Source: Gibbula magus
Lineage: Eukaryota > Mollusca > Gastropoda > Trochida > Trochidae
Direction of reading: 5' to 3'
Length of the DNA stretch: 64,000 nt
Assembly: GCA_936450465.1 (NCBI GenBank)
Contig: OW388296.1
Coordinates: forward strand, 11,591,867-11,655,866
Shown: in pieces, positions 21,941-32,116 of the stretch
Numbering within the stretch: the stretch's first letter is position 1
Layout: the number at the start of each line of letters is the position of its first letter
Translations under genes and position numbers: made by a program
Notes under the pieces: model-generated
What the model saw: the letters and a program-made list of their open reading frames with translations, nothing else
What the model was told of the DNA's origin: nothing
Databases searched by the model: none

Positions 21941-22662
21941 TTAATGTTGTCTAAATGCAACAGAATACATCAAAGGATTGAAAGGAGACAGATTATCTGC
22001 AATCAAATCATTTGAAAAAAGTTTCCCACAGTTGTAAAATGACTGCAACATTTGGTGTTTTTCAGCTAAAGTTTTTGCTAGACTTTTATAATTTTGTAAT
22101 TTTCTTGCACACTTTTTGAAGTGTGAATGCTTACTTTCAAATCTTAAAGTCCTAAGCCTTATTAGTGGACCAAACTTGAAAAACAGTTCAGGATAATGCA
22201 ACAAATAATGATGTTTTGGGCGTAGATTTTTTTCAGGGAAGAGTGCCTTTCTTTCAACCAGATAATCCTGTACAACAGAATTCAACACAGCAACCATTGC
22301 CTCAGACAGAGTGTTGGAACAGATTATTTCTGCTAGCTTTTTCATAAATAGAAAAAACACTATCCTCTGTGTCCTGAATGTATTTTCCAACAAACAATGG
22401 AAACAACCTAATGAACACCCAGTTCTGAACAGCATGGCCAGTTAATTTATCACTTTTTGGTCCAACAGTGCAAGGTTTGTCTAATGAATCATGCCCTTTA
22501 TATCCATACTGAGTAATTCGCCTGTTTATCTGCTCAAATGTAAACCACTGTATTCTTTAGTATTAAAGGTTCGTTATGATGAGCATGACATCATAGGCTA
22601 AGATTCCTTCAAACAGGTCATGACCTAGACAAGGGGGTAGTCCATTTACCACATGAAAATGC
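21941..22662 (-). pseudogene. Transposon-derived gene, RFESKH region
   Basis: Collinear blocks on the minus strand are HVVNGLPPCLGHDLFEGI (22658-22600), QWFTFEQINRRITQYGYKGH (22550-22490), then RPKHHYLLHYPELFFKFGPL and TLRFESKHSHFKKCARKL, YKSLAKTLAEKHQ. These match a recurrent animal family in which GLPPD-LHDLFEG and RFE-KH-FFK are invariant. The blocks lie in more than one frame, with a shift near 22400, so the region cannot be translated as one protein. The piggyBac MITE copy B interrupts the coding immediately upstream, at TTAA. Confidence 0.65.
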
Positions 22663-22666
22663 TTAA

Positions 22667-23022
22667 AGGGGCAGTAGCACGTTTTTTGCAAAATTTAATT
22701 TTTCAAATTTCCCATTTATAATGATAGTTTATGTCATTTAAACTAACTTAAGAGGGTAAAACATCTTATTACACAAACCAATTATCTGTAGCGGTAAAAA
22801 AAAATGTTGCGTATAAAGCAAAAAATTGCATGGCGGCCATTTTATTGTGAACACAATTTATTATTTTATATTACAAAAACGTTTCCCATGGCTTTACCGA
22901 AACATGTACACTCATTTTAAACTTTATTTTCCGAAGAGAGAAGGATGTTTTACCATTGGTGAAATTATTTTTCAAATACATTTCATCAACTTATTTGAGC
23001 GAAAAAACGTGCTACAGTGCCT
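22667..23022 (-). mobile_element. piggyBac-type MITE, copy B
   Basis: This 356-bp copy is in the opposite orientation to copy A: it begins AGGGGCAGTAGCACG and ends GTGCTACAGTGCCT, between TTAA duplications at 22663-22666 and 23023-23026. Removing it with one TTAA joins the flanking blocks of the relic coding sequence without loss of bases, so it is a clean insertion into the relic gene. Confidence 0.85.
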
Positions 23023-23026
23023 TTAA

Positions 23027-23450
23027 GACTGTTGAAGTATGAATCAAACTTAACACCTGTATGATGAACTTTGCCTTCATTTTTAACAATCTCAACACTT
23101 TCTTGGTAATTCTCTACAGTTCTCCTGGGACCACATGCTATTTATTGGATTCTCAAATGTATATCTCTTGTTGATACAACAATATCTACAAACATAGTCT
23201 CCTGTAAAACTTTAACCTCCTATCATGTGGGAACCCAAGTTGTCTCCTAGTATGCAAAACAAAGAACCTTTTATGGTATCACCATTGCCAACATCTTGCC
23301 CATCTACCTCCAATTCTTTCAAATCTTTCAACAGTGGTTCAAACACTTTCTCGGGGCCAAATTTCTTCAAATCTGCCTCTTTGCAAAGAATAATTAATTG
23401 CATGTGATCTATACTGGAACGTTTGTGAACTGAAAAGTTTCCAAGAGTAA
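23027..23450 (-). pseudogene. Transposon-derived gene, LCKEADLKKFG region
   Basis: The minus strand encodes QLIILCKEADLKKFGPEKVF, EPLLKDLKELEVDG, GSLFCILGDNLGSHMIGG, then weak DYVCRYC and HHTGVKFDSYFNS blocks in mixed frames up to the MITE. The order matches the 'LC+..Dv+.fG.ekvLepLl+DL' and 'DNLg.H...GF' blocks of the family. Frame changes and stops mark it as dead. Confidence 0.65.
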
Positions 23451-24320
23451 AATATACACCAATTAGTTTGTGTTTTCTCTTGCAGAGCCTAAGGGGTTCA
23501 CAACTTCGAATGCATCTTGGTATAGTATGATTTGGAATATTGTATCAGTACTTTGAAAAAACAGGCTATTCTGGAAAACTGACCCTAGATGAATGTCTAT
23601 CAGTTTTGAACCATTCCTCTCTTTTGCCACAACATTCAGGGAGTCTTTATGATGGGTATATAAACAAGACAATGTCTTCAAAATTGGAACATACTGAAAA
23701 CTTGATTGATTGTCCCTGTTTAGGTCATCAGATTTCAATAGTATTTCCTCAGGAGGAACATATGGGAAATGCTTAAAATAGAAAGTTACCCTACATTTAT
23801 TGGATCTCAGTGGGCCTTTGTTACATTTAGTGAAAACATCTGAATGGCAGATGTCAGTTTTTACTTCTGAAATAATATCATCATTAACACCTAACAATGT
23901 TAGTTTGTTGACAACATGATTTTGAATAATCTCTATACTGCATTCATGAAATGCCTGAAATTCTGCTATAATATCCTGTATAACCGACACTGGTAACAGA
24001 TGTTTTGCTTCTAACTTCATGTAAAATTGAGCAACATTTCTCAGAAAATCTGCTTCACTCACTTCTAAGAATGTACTATCATCGTCAGTGCTGTCAGTAC
24101 TATTTTCATGACTAAAACTATCATTATGCTCAAGATTACCATAAGAAATCTCACTATGAGTCAAAATATTGTCATTTTGAGTGTTCTCTACATCATTTGT
24201 GGTGTCAGAGTACGGATATTCTGATGAAATGCAGTCTAAACGACGATGCTGATGACTTCTTGATAATGAGAAGAAAATGTGGAAATGTTGAAGTGCACTT
24301 GACACAAGCGAAATGGGCAA
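23451..24320 (-). pseudogene. Transposon-derived gene, central region
   Basis: A 285-residue frame includes an acidic Ser/Asn-rich lead, then LRNVAQFYMKLEAKHLLPVS, IIAEFQAFH, TFYFKHFPYVPPEEILL, FQYVPILKTLSCLYTHHKDSL, LYQDAFEVVNPLGSAR. It ends at a stop one codon set after NPLGSAR. In the next frame RKHKLIGVYFTLGNFS follows at once, as the family requires, so a single-base shift near 23480 breaks the gene. Confidence 0.65.
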
Positions 24321-24395
24321 AATAACAGAGTCTCCGTTTCTGATATGTCTTCTTAAATGAGCAAGAAGGCTATCAATAGTAGAAAAAACGGTGTC

Positions 24396-24737
24396 TCAAT
24401 TCTCCCTTTTACAACAAAGTGACAGTGCTAAACTCGGCCTAACCGCCCTATGACCTTGACCTTTGTGATCACGATGAACGTGGGCTCGAAACGCCGCATA
24501 CGTCTTAAATGTCCTGATACAATGTTCATGACAACAAGGAAATTGCACATTCGGTACATGCCTATGTTGACCATAATGAATGACATAATGTTTCAAGTTT
24601 TCAGTCTTAAATGAGCATAACTTGCAAGAATGCATGACATGATTGAGCCTGATATCACAGTCCGAAAATGACACGATACAATGAAGGCTAAAATACAATA
24701 CACAAAGTAGGAAACAAGCAATAATCAATAATTTCAT
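24396..24737 (-). pseudogene. Transposon-derived gene, C2H2 zinc-finger start
   Basis: The frame holds two C2H2 fingers: C-x2-C (CKLC) with H-x4-H, then C-x4-C (CCHEHC) with H-x4-H in FKTYAAFRAHVHRDH. Zinc fingers followed by FKTY-AF-AHV-R-H open the same family. It lies directly upstream of the central region and on the same strand. The N-terminal hydrophobic residues in the frame are probably not coding. Confidence 0.55.
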
Positions 24738-25129
24738 GACCTATGTACCCGAATACACCATAATACCAACATAAGTTACACCGATGTTGCGTGTTGCACA
24801 TTGATCAGTCAGATTTTCATTTTCGCTAAAACAGTGTGTGAACGTCAAACATGGCGTCATCAGTCGGGTGTATCCCATGATTCATAGGAATACAGCCGAG
24901 TACCGCAAAATTGTCATTCCACATAATGTAAACGGTAGAGTACTGTTTTATTAACAGTTAACAACAGTACTGCGACGTTTTATTCAATACATCATAGCAC
25001 TGTAGGCATTTTACGTGGATTAACGGTAAAAGCAGTGTTGAAATTACGGTAAAGGTTTACAGTGTAGTAACCTCTGTGGGAAGAGATTGCCCCTCCATCT
25101 TTGTTTGAACAAACTCATTCATTAAAAGA

Positions 25130-25447
25130 GGTGAGGTGAGGTGAGTTGGGGTTTAACGCCGCTTTCAAGAGTATTTCACTTATATCGCGGCTGCTAGTAT
25201 TATGGCAGGGAGAAAGCCCGCAACGCCATGTGGTTATGCATTGCGGTGAAACCTGCGAGCATCGGCTGGAACTAGTGAACCATGGGTGGTACTGCACTGA
25301 AATTCAGTGTAGCATTGCACCCAAACCTGACTGCGTGTAGAACAGTTCTCTACTGCAGACAAAGTTGCTGTGCCCCTGGCGGGATTCGAACCCCGGACCT
25401 CTTGATCCGAAGCCGAACGCGCTAACCACTGCGCTATCCCGCCCCCC
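25130..25447 (-). mobile_element. tRNA-derived SINE, full length
   Basis: The minus strand starts with a tRNA-like head at 25447 with perfect A box TAGCGCAGTGG (25436-25426) and B box GGTTCGAATCC (25392-25382), the two internal RNA polymerase III promoter elements. A unique body follows, and it ends in the tail with 'cggcgttaaaccccaactc' and CTCAC repeats. It is flanked by 12-bp target duplications TTCATTAAAAGA at 25118-25129 and 25448-25459. Intact promoter and duplications suggest a fairly recent insertion. Confidence 0.9.
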
Positions 25448-25459
25448 TTCATTAAAAGA

Positions 25460-27060
25460 AGCATATCCTGATTAATGAAATATAAACTTATGCTGATCAC
25501 AAAGACATTCAAAATCGACTTCATCTGACAGCAGAATTGATTATCACTGTTGGAAAATTGGTGTGATAGTTTTTAACCCTTGAGTGTATGTGGAATTTTA
25601 AAGACACAAACTAAGTTCAAGATTTTCTGCAACCTTACAGCATGAAAATAAACAATTAAAATTGTATTTACAAATTGATTGATTTAACAGTCTGAAATGA
25701 TTCCATACTTGAAATGTTGAAATTTAAACGAAATATATTAAAGGTCGATGAAACATACAAAAAGTGACACCATAGACTCGTTTAACTTTAACAATATTGA
25801 TTGCTCATTAGACAGACTAAGATAGTTCCTGAAATGTTTAGATTCAGATTTTTGACATGATTTACATTTACAATATGAAACTGACTAACAGAGCCCTTTC
25901 CGTTTCGATGACTGATGACTTGTTACCCGATCATGTCGGCTATGTGATTGTTACGAAACATCTGTGAAAATTGAGAAGTATTGGTCCGAAAGTAATAGTT
26001 TCGTAAATTTATATATGTCATACTTCCGTGTTTTATAATTTCCTTACCCATTTAAGTACATTTCAATCAGCCATCAAGTGCTTTCATCAATTTCAAATAG
26101 TTAATTTGGCTAATCTTAATATACTTAAACTATATTTTCTCCTCAATAAAATATGATATTTTTTAAAAATACGTTAAAGGAAAACATATCGACCATGTTT
26201 GAGATGTTTGAGACGTACACGTCTCTTGAAGAACAATTTACTTTCTTGAACTTGATTATACACGAGACAGAAAACACCGCCTACCATTTACGAACATTCC
26301 AGATATACGGACGGGCGTTCATTTCTACATTCCAACAAATTACATTTTGGTTGAGTACAACAACGATTCTATGCAATGAATCTTACTTGTGACATATGTA
26401 CAAGCGTGATACACCGTGCTGTCTGTAAACTTAATCTTAACACTAGGCGAGTCTGTCCCAATTTGAACCAAAATATTTAAAACATTACCGCTACAGGGTG
26501 GTATGTGCTTTACATTCTCAATCGTTTCTACACAATGATATGTGAGAGATATAACCATCTGTAACGCTCCACGGGTAAAAGTGTAGGGTATCATTTGATA
26601 CACGAGGAAAAGTATGGGTATATCTGTATTATACCCCACTTACATTCGAGTGTAAACGGATACTATTTCATAATATTTCTAAACAAATGCAGCTGTAAAC
26701 AATCGTGTTTATGAAACGCACAACCCAAATACGGCCTCATCTGTAACAACTCCCGGGTACGCTCAGCCCGTGCTGCGTTGTATGGTTACACATGTTGGGG
26801 CTTGAAATATAATTGATATGGCCCAATGACTGCCATATCAATTCAACGCAGACGCACGTGCAATTCGCTGAAATGTACAACTAACGCTATAAATTGCATG
26901 GCTAATGGCAACATAGCCAAAGAGAAAACAGAATCAACTTTCAGTATGTTAAGACATTTTGCGACCAAAATTGAATAACAATCTTATATAAAAAGAAATA
27001 CAGAAATGTTTATGATATCATATCACGCATTATAAGAACCTAATTAATTTGGTCATGAAA
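25460..27060. other. Non-coding interval
   Basis: No coding is recognised. A 99-residue minus frame at 26340-26639 has no motif and no splice or neighbour support. Confidence 0.4.
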
Positions 27061-27138
27061 AAATTTACTAAGTTTCAACTGGCCTCGTGGTGTAATAGTT
27101 AATTCGTTCGGCCAGAAAACAACAGGACAAACAGAAAA

Positions 27139-27172
27139 AAGTGTAGGTGTATCGGCTAATACACCTACACTT
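27139..27172. repeat. Perfect 14-bp hairpin
   Basis: The stem aagtgtaggtgtat (27139-27152) pairs perfectly with 27159-27172 around the loop cggcta. It is preceded by a tRNA-like stretch 'cctcgtggtgtaatagtt' at about 27083, so it may belong to a decayed SINE. Confidence 0.7.
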
Positions 27173-27301
27173 GTAACAAAAGAAACCATAACAACGAGAC
27201 CGGAAGTGGGTTACAATCCATAATGCAAAGACTCCAAGAACGTCTGTGTATTCTGATGGTCGTGTTTGGAATGCTGTTGTACCTCGATAAACGAATCTAC
27301 A

Positions 27302-27404
27302 TATACTGCTGTGCAAAAGTAAGTGCACCATGTTCGCAAACATTTCAGGAAGGTTTCGTGAACATGTCGCTAACCCGGTGTACTTATTTTTGCACAGTAG
27401 TGTA
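27302..27404. mobile_element. 103-bp Tc1/mariner-like hairpin MITE
   Basis: The termini starting ta, then actgctgtgcaaaagtaagt (27302-27329), and the inverted copy at 27377-27404 match over about 28 bases with four mismatches, both beginning with TA. The centre is also partly self-complementary (catgttcg against gtgaacatg). TA-started short termini suggest a Tc1/mariner-derived miniature element. Confidence 0.65.
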
Positions 27405-27799
27405 CACTGTACCTTCTATGCACCATCTGCATTAACCCATTCTGTAAATGCTGTAGATCGATGAACCTGTAGATACAGTCTACATATCGTATTTTGGTGG
27501 TGAATCATTCGATACCTTTATGATGATTTACTCTGCCCATAGTTTAGCTCCGCAGCAAGGGACAAACCATGAACCTAATGTGATAAGGATTTACATATAA
27601 TGTTACATAATGTTAACAAAGGTAAATCGCTTTTTTAATGTTAATGTCTTGTTTGTCATTCATCAGTATCTACAGTCGTTGTTTTTCTTCAGTTGTAAGA
27701 TCAGAATTTTAAAGTTTTTCAGCAGATACAGGTCCAAGCCTTGAAAGTAATGTGTTGGTTCACTTCATGAACAGGGTTCCGTTCCATGACAGCGAGCGC

Positions 27800-27980
27800 T
27801 TAAATTGCTCATTGATCGCTCAATGTAGCGCTCAAGTAGCGCTCAATTAGCGCTTATTCTCTCTTGAACGACACAGTGCAAATTTCTTAAAGTTTGCTCG
27901 CCTTGCTACGTAGCGCTACATTGAGCAATCGCATTCAAGAGAGGTTTAAAAGTAATCGCTTTGAAACCTCTCTTGAACAC
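27800..27980. repeat. Nested hairpins with AGCGCT cluster
   Basis: A perfect 14-bp stem (ttcaagagaggttt 27934-27947 with 27964-27977) lies beside an outer inversion of 'gctcaatgtagcgct' near 27820 with 'agcgctacattgagc' near 27912. AGCGCT occurs repeatedly in the left half. It is not coding. Confidence 0.65.
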
Positions 27981-28566
27981 GGCCCTGCTGTTACTCCATT
28001 CATCGGCGAGATTAGATACGGCTGATCTATTGTTATCTTGATATGATTCAGATATGTATATCTAAATATGTATATTTCACCTTCCTCGTTTTCAAATTAT
28101 GTTGATTTGAATGCAGTTAAAGTTGTCAGGAATTTTGACAATATCTGAAAACAAGAGAAAATAAACGTATGTACACCTTAATTACTAGCATTTACTACAC
28201 TCTATCAGTTTAGACAAAGATCAACTAATTGACTTTTGGTCATTTAATTATATACATGGCAATTACTCGTTAAACTAAGCACTTTGTGTAAAATATATCA
28301 ATAACAAAATCAAGCAGCTTGGAATTTTCAACGTGTACAGCACACATCCCCCATATAGTCATGTCATCGTCATGTGTGTGGTGTAGATAGCATGGTGAAA
28401 CGAGAAGAAGGGGGAAATATTTTCAAATTCCAATTTACTTAGCTTTCAAACTGATTTGGTTTATAATTCTGATCCTTATATGAGCATACAGAGAATACTC
28501 AGCAATGTTCCGTTTAATAACATATTATATACACTTTTATTCTTCAAGAGGAGAGTACAAGGACTT

Positions 28567-28650
28567 GAGTGAGTGAGTGAGTTGGGGTTTAACGCCGCTT
28601 TCAAGAGTATTTCACTTATAGCGCGGCTGCTAGTATTATGGCAGGGAGGC
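28567..28650 (-). mobile_element. SINE fragment, 3' part only
   Basis: The sequence from 'gagtgagtgagttggggttt' to 'gctgctagtattatggcagg' matches the tail half of the SINE at 25130-25447. The head with the pol III boxes is missing, a typical 5' truncation. Confidence 0.85.
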
Positions 28651-28659
28651 AATGCGACA

Positions 28660-31115
28660 GAAGTTAATTTATGATTAAGTTAAGAGGAGAGGAGAGAGTT
28701 ATTCACTATTCACGAGTTATGGTATTAACTTTATTATTGTATTTATTACTCACTGATTTAAATAAGCTTATTTGCTATATAATTGCTGGTTTCCGACACT
28801 CATGCCAAATTATTGGTATCACCCGCAAACAATCTTGGTTCGGACAGTTTTGATCATGGGCACTATTACATTCTTTGTAAACACTTGTAAGGTATGCTAT
28901 GACTTGGGGGAAAACTAAGAAATATGTAAAAATAAAATCACAAAAGACAACAAAATAAAGTTAGAAAATGATAAGTTTATCGCTCACATCTAGTTTTGCT
29001 TCAAAGCCTGCAAATGTGATTGTGATGTTATTATTACATCACAATGACGCATCGGGCAGTTGCTAAGAATTTACCATATATCGTGCTCTGCATAAATGAC
29101 ATTTTACTTCACAAAGATGTAATTTAACTACGAATATGTTATTGTTCGTGAACTTTTCATCATGTGTACTGGCATATTACGAATCATTTTGATAAATAGT
29201 TTAAACCATTGACGCATGGCGGAACATTGGGTGGTACTACCCGAGGTTAGGAAAAAACTGTCAGAATCTCAGCCGTGTTAATACAGCCACTGAAAAAACG
29301 TTCGGTTAACCTAAAGCAATTCTACATATCAATTGCAAAATCGAGTAAAACACTCCAAAGTGTATTTCGATTAGTTATAATAAAATGATTTAATGATCCT
29401 ATTCCAATAGGTATATTTAAAATTCCAATATCCATGTATGACAATGTTATTGAAAATGGACACGGATACAGCACTTCTCAGCCTGACAACTGGAAGTGTG
29501 CTGAAACAAGTTGTGTTGAACCTCTTTAAATGTATCCTTTATATCACTTTACGTTATTTTGAAAGTGTAATGCTAATAGTTCAGTACATCAGTTTGTCTA
29601 AATTTAATAATGGGGAATCTCGTCCAGATTATATAAATTTTAAACCAGGATTGTGAATCATGATGAGGATCAGAAAAGTGATAGTTACTTACATAGTGTC
29701 CGGTTGGTATCGGGGAAATACCAGGACAAAATGTCTTGGTATTTCACGATGCAACGAGGAAACTATGGTAGTAACTGTCTTACATTTCACTTATTCCGAG
29801 AAAATTAAAATGAAAAATAAAAGCTTTAAAATTATGAAAATTTCCACAAACTTTGTGTGGCCCCTTCACAAGGTTATGAATGAAATGCGTAGTACTATTG
29901 ATGTTCAGCTTTAGTTCAGCTTGCTTCTCGTGTGTCAAATTGAATGCACGAACTAAATGTTCGGAAATCGTGCAAACCATGCAATCCATTGCAATTTTCA
30001 CGACATGCACATTTCGAGGCAAGCTGTAGAAGGAATAGGACTACGGTGGTGTTGCACAGCGCCAGTGAAAGTTCGAAAGAGGATTCCTAATAGAAATATA
30101 TTCGCTCGGACTGTCACTATTTAGGTAACTGAAATTTCTTATCTCTTTATTTGATATGTATTACTATTATTCATTAAAATTCATTTATGTTTCAAACTAG
30201 ATAATTCATTTACTTCTTGATTAACATTCAATTTACTAAAATTGCGAATGTTGTGGATCAAGGTTTATCAGAAACTGTTTATTTGATCGTTCATTTCTTT
30301 CCAGCGTAATATCTGCCAAATTCAATATTGCCAAATAAATTCAAACTATTTTTTCTTTCGATATTATTTCATCATGATCTTATTCACTTAAACGTTTAGC
30401 TCATTGTTGATTTCTTTGACGTTGAATTTTTCATTTGCCTTGTTAAAAGTAGTTTTCAAAAGGTGTCTGTGTATCAGATATCAGGACTCTTTCACCCAAA
30501 AGAGTCCTGATATCGATAATGAACAGGACACTTTTATGAATGGTTGCCACGTACATCGAGGTCCAAGTGAGATCCAAGTGGGATGTAACATTTTCTATCT
30601 TAATCTTCATAAAATGGTTTCCAGTTTGAGGCCATTCAGCTTTGCCGAGTTATCATTGGTATGGTCATAAGAAGTACCGATTTACAGCAGTCACGGAAGT
30701 AATGGTATTTTTCATTGTTGTTTATATTGGATATAACTACAAATATAATATATAAAAACAAAATCAATAACAATGCAGAAACTACAGAAGATATTATGTA
30801 TGTCCAGTTTAATGTACATTACCATTGGTAATTCTCATTTTGAAGAACTTTAAACATATAATTTCCTTTGTAACTCCGTTAAATACGGAAACATTTCATC
30901 AACGGGAAGTTTTTTTAATTCTTAAGTTTTACTTTCACTAGATGCATCGAAACCATATCAAAAGGCGGAAATAATACCTTATAGCTCTTAACTAAAATTT
31001 ATGAGAGATGTTTGTCCTTCTTTACGTTGATTCAGGTAAGATACATTTTTAGACTATTTGCTAAGAAGTTTGATCTTCATATGTTGCATAACTATACTAT
31101 ACTGTGTTATCTGTT
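28660..31115. other. Non-coding interval with one strong hairpin
   Basis: Short frames at 28671, 29438, 29660 and 30404 have no motif. At 30477-30514 a perfect 16-bp stem (gatatcaggactcttt) closes a 6-base loop caccca. No gene is recognised. Confidence 0.45.
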
Positions 31116-31119
31116 ATCA

Positions 31120-31990
31120 TTGTGCCGATGGTATAGAAAAGACTTCTTGTCCAGGTTTTGTTTCCGGACCAAAAGTAAAAAACCTTACTGAACGACCTTC
31201 ATGTGTTGATGCGCCATTTTGATGACAAATGTTTAGCTCATCAGGCCTGAAGGCCCAATGTGCATAGCGTCCGTCTGTCCGGTCATCCATCAGTAGAATA
31301 TGATCACTAGGCTCACGACCTAAAAACAACTACTTTCATCTTCTTTTCCAGGATACATAGCTCTAGAAAACGGAATATGTTGTACGGACTCCTTGGCCAA
31401 AGAAGATTGTAGATTTGGGGACCTTCTGACCCCAAATAAGGGTGACGTGGGTCACGACGTAAAAAAACAATTTCATCTTCTTCTTCAGTACAAAAAGCTT
31501 TAGAAAGCTGAACTGCTATGTACAGACTCCTTGGCCAAAGAAGTTTCTAAATTGTAATATTTTGGAACATATGACCCCATATATGGGTCACAAGAGTCAT
31601 GACCTAAAAAGCTATTTTTATCCTCCTCTCCAGAACGAAAAGTTCTAGAAAACTGAAATGTGTAAAGACTATTCATCCAATAGGGATTATCAAATTTAGG
31701 TTTGTTGGTCATGTTGGTTAGGGGTCGTGACCTACAAATTAAACCTATGTTGTCGTCTGCTCCAGAAGTTAAAGGCCTAGAGAACTGAATGATGTGTAAA
31801 TACTCCTAAGCGACAGGAAATTGTAGATTTGGTGACCCTGTGGTACAAAATACATAGTTTCGTTTTTGTTTCAAGAACTAAAACTTTTAAAAGCTGAAAA
31901 AAGACACATTGGCCAAAGTGGATTATTAATTGTAGAAATGTTCACCTTCAAACAGCGAAGACCTAATGAGCTACATGGCCATTGGCTTTG
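31120..31990 (-). repeat. Diverged tandem repeat, about 145-bp unit
   Basis: Five or six diverged units share 'gtcacgacct', 'tttcatcttc', 'ctagaaaactgaa' and 'ccttggccaaagaag' in the same order. Copies in the opposite orientation occur at 39450-39810, 40290-40420, 40880-41040 and 56040-56370. This is a dispersed repeat, not coding. Confidence 0.7.
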
Positions 31991-32067
31991 ATTTAATAGA
32001 ACTGCCTTTTAAGATTCATCTAATACCATGGAGTAATCGTCAACATCTTGTTCCTTTTTAGATAGCA

Positions 32068-32116
32068 ATGTGTTTGTTTCGTGTCTCCTTATCCTTCTGG
32101 ATGACGTTGTTCCTGG
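32068..32116 (+). CDS. Gene 1 exon 1, signal peptide
   Basis: ATG opens MCLFRVSLSFWMTLFL, a typical signal peptide, and the exon ends in phase 1 at G|GTGAGT. A splice acceptor (ttcctttttag) seven bases upstream of the ATG suggests a preceding 5'-UTR exon. Confidence 0.75.

Noticed and set aside
25382..25436. tRNA gene
   Set aside because: The A and B boxes belong to a SINE head with target duplications; the anticodon arm and acceptor pairing do not form a proper tRNA.
27080..27115. tRNA-like stretch 'cctcgtggtgtaatagtt'
   Set aside because: Only the 5' half resembles a tRNA; no B box follows at the right distance.
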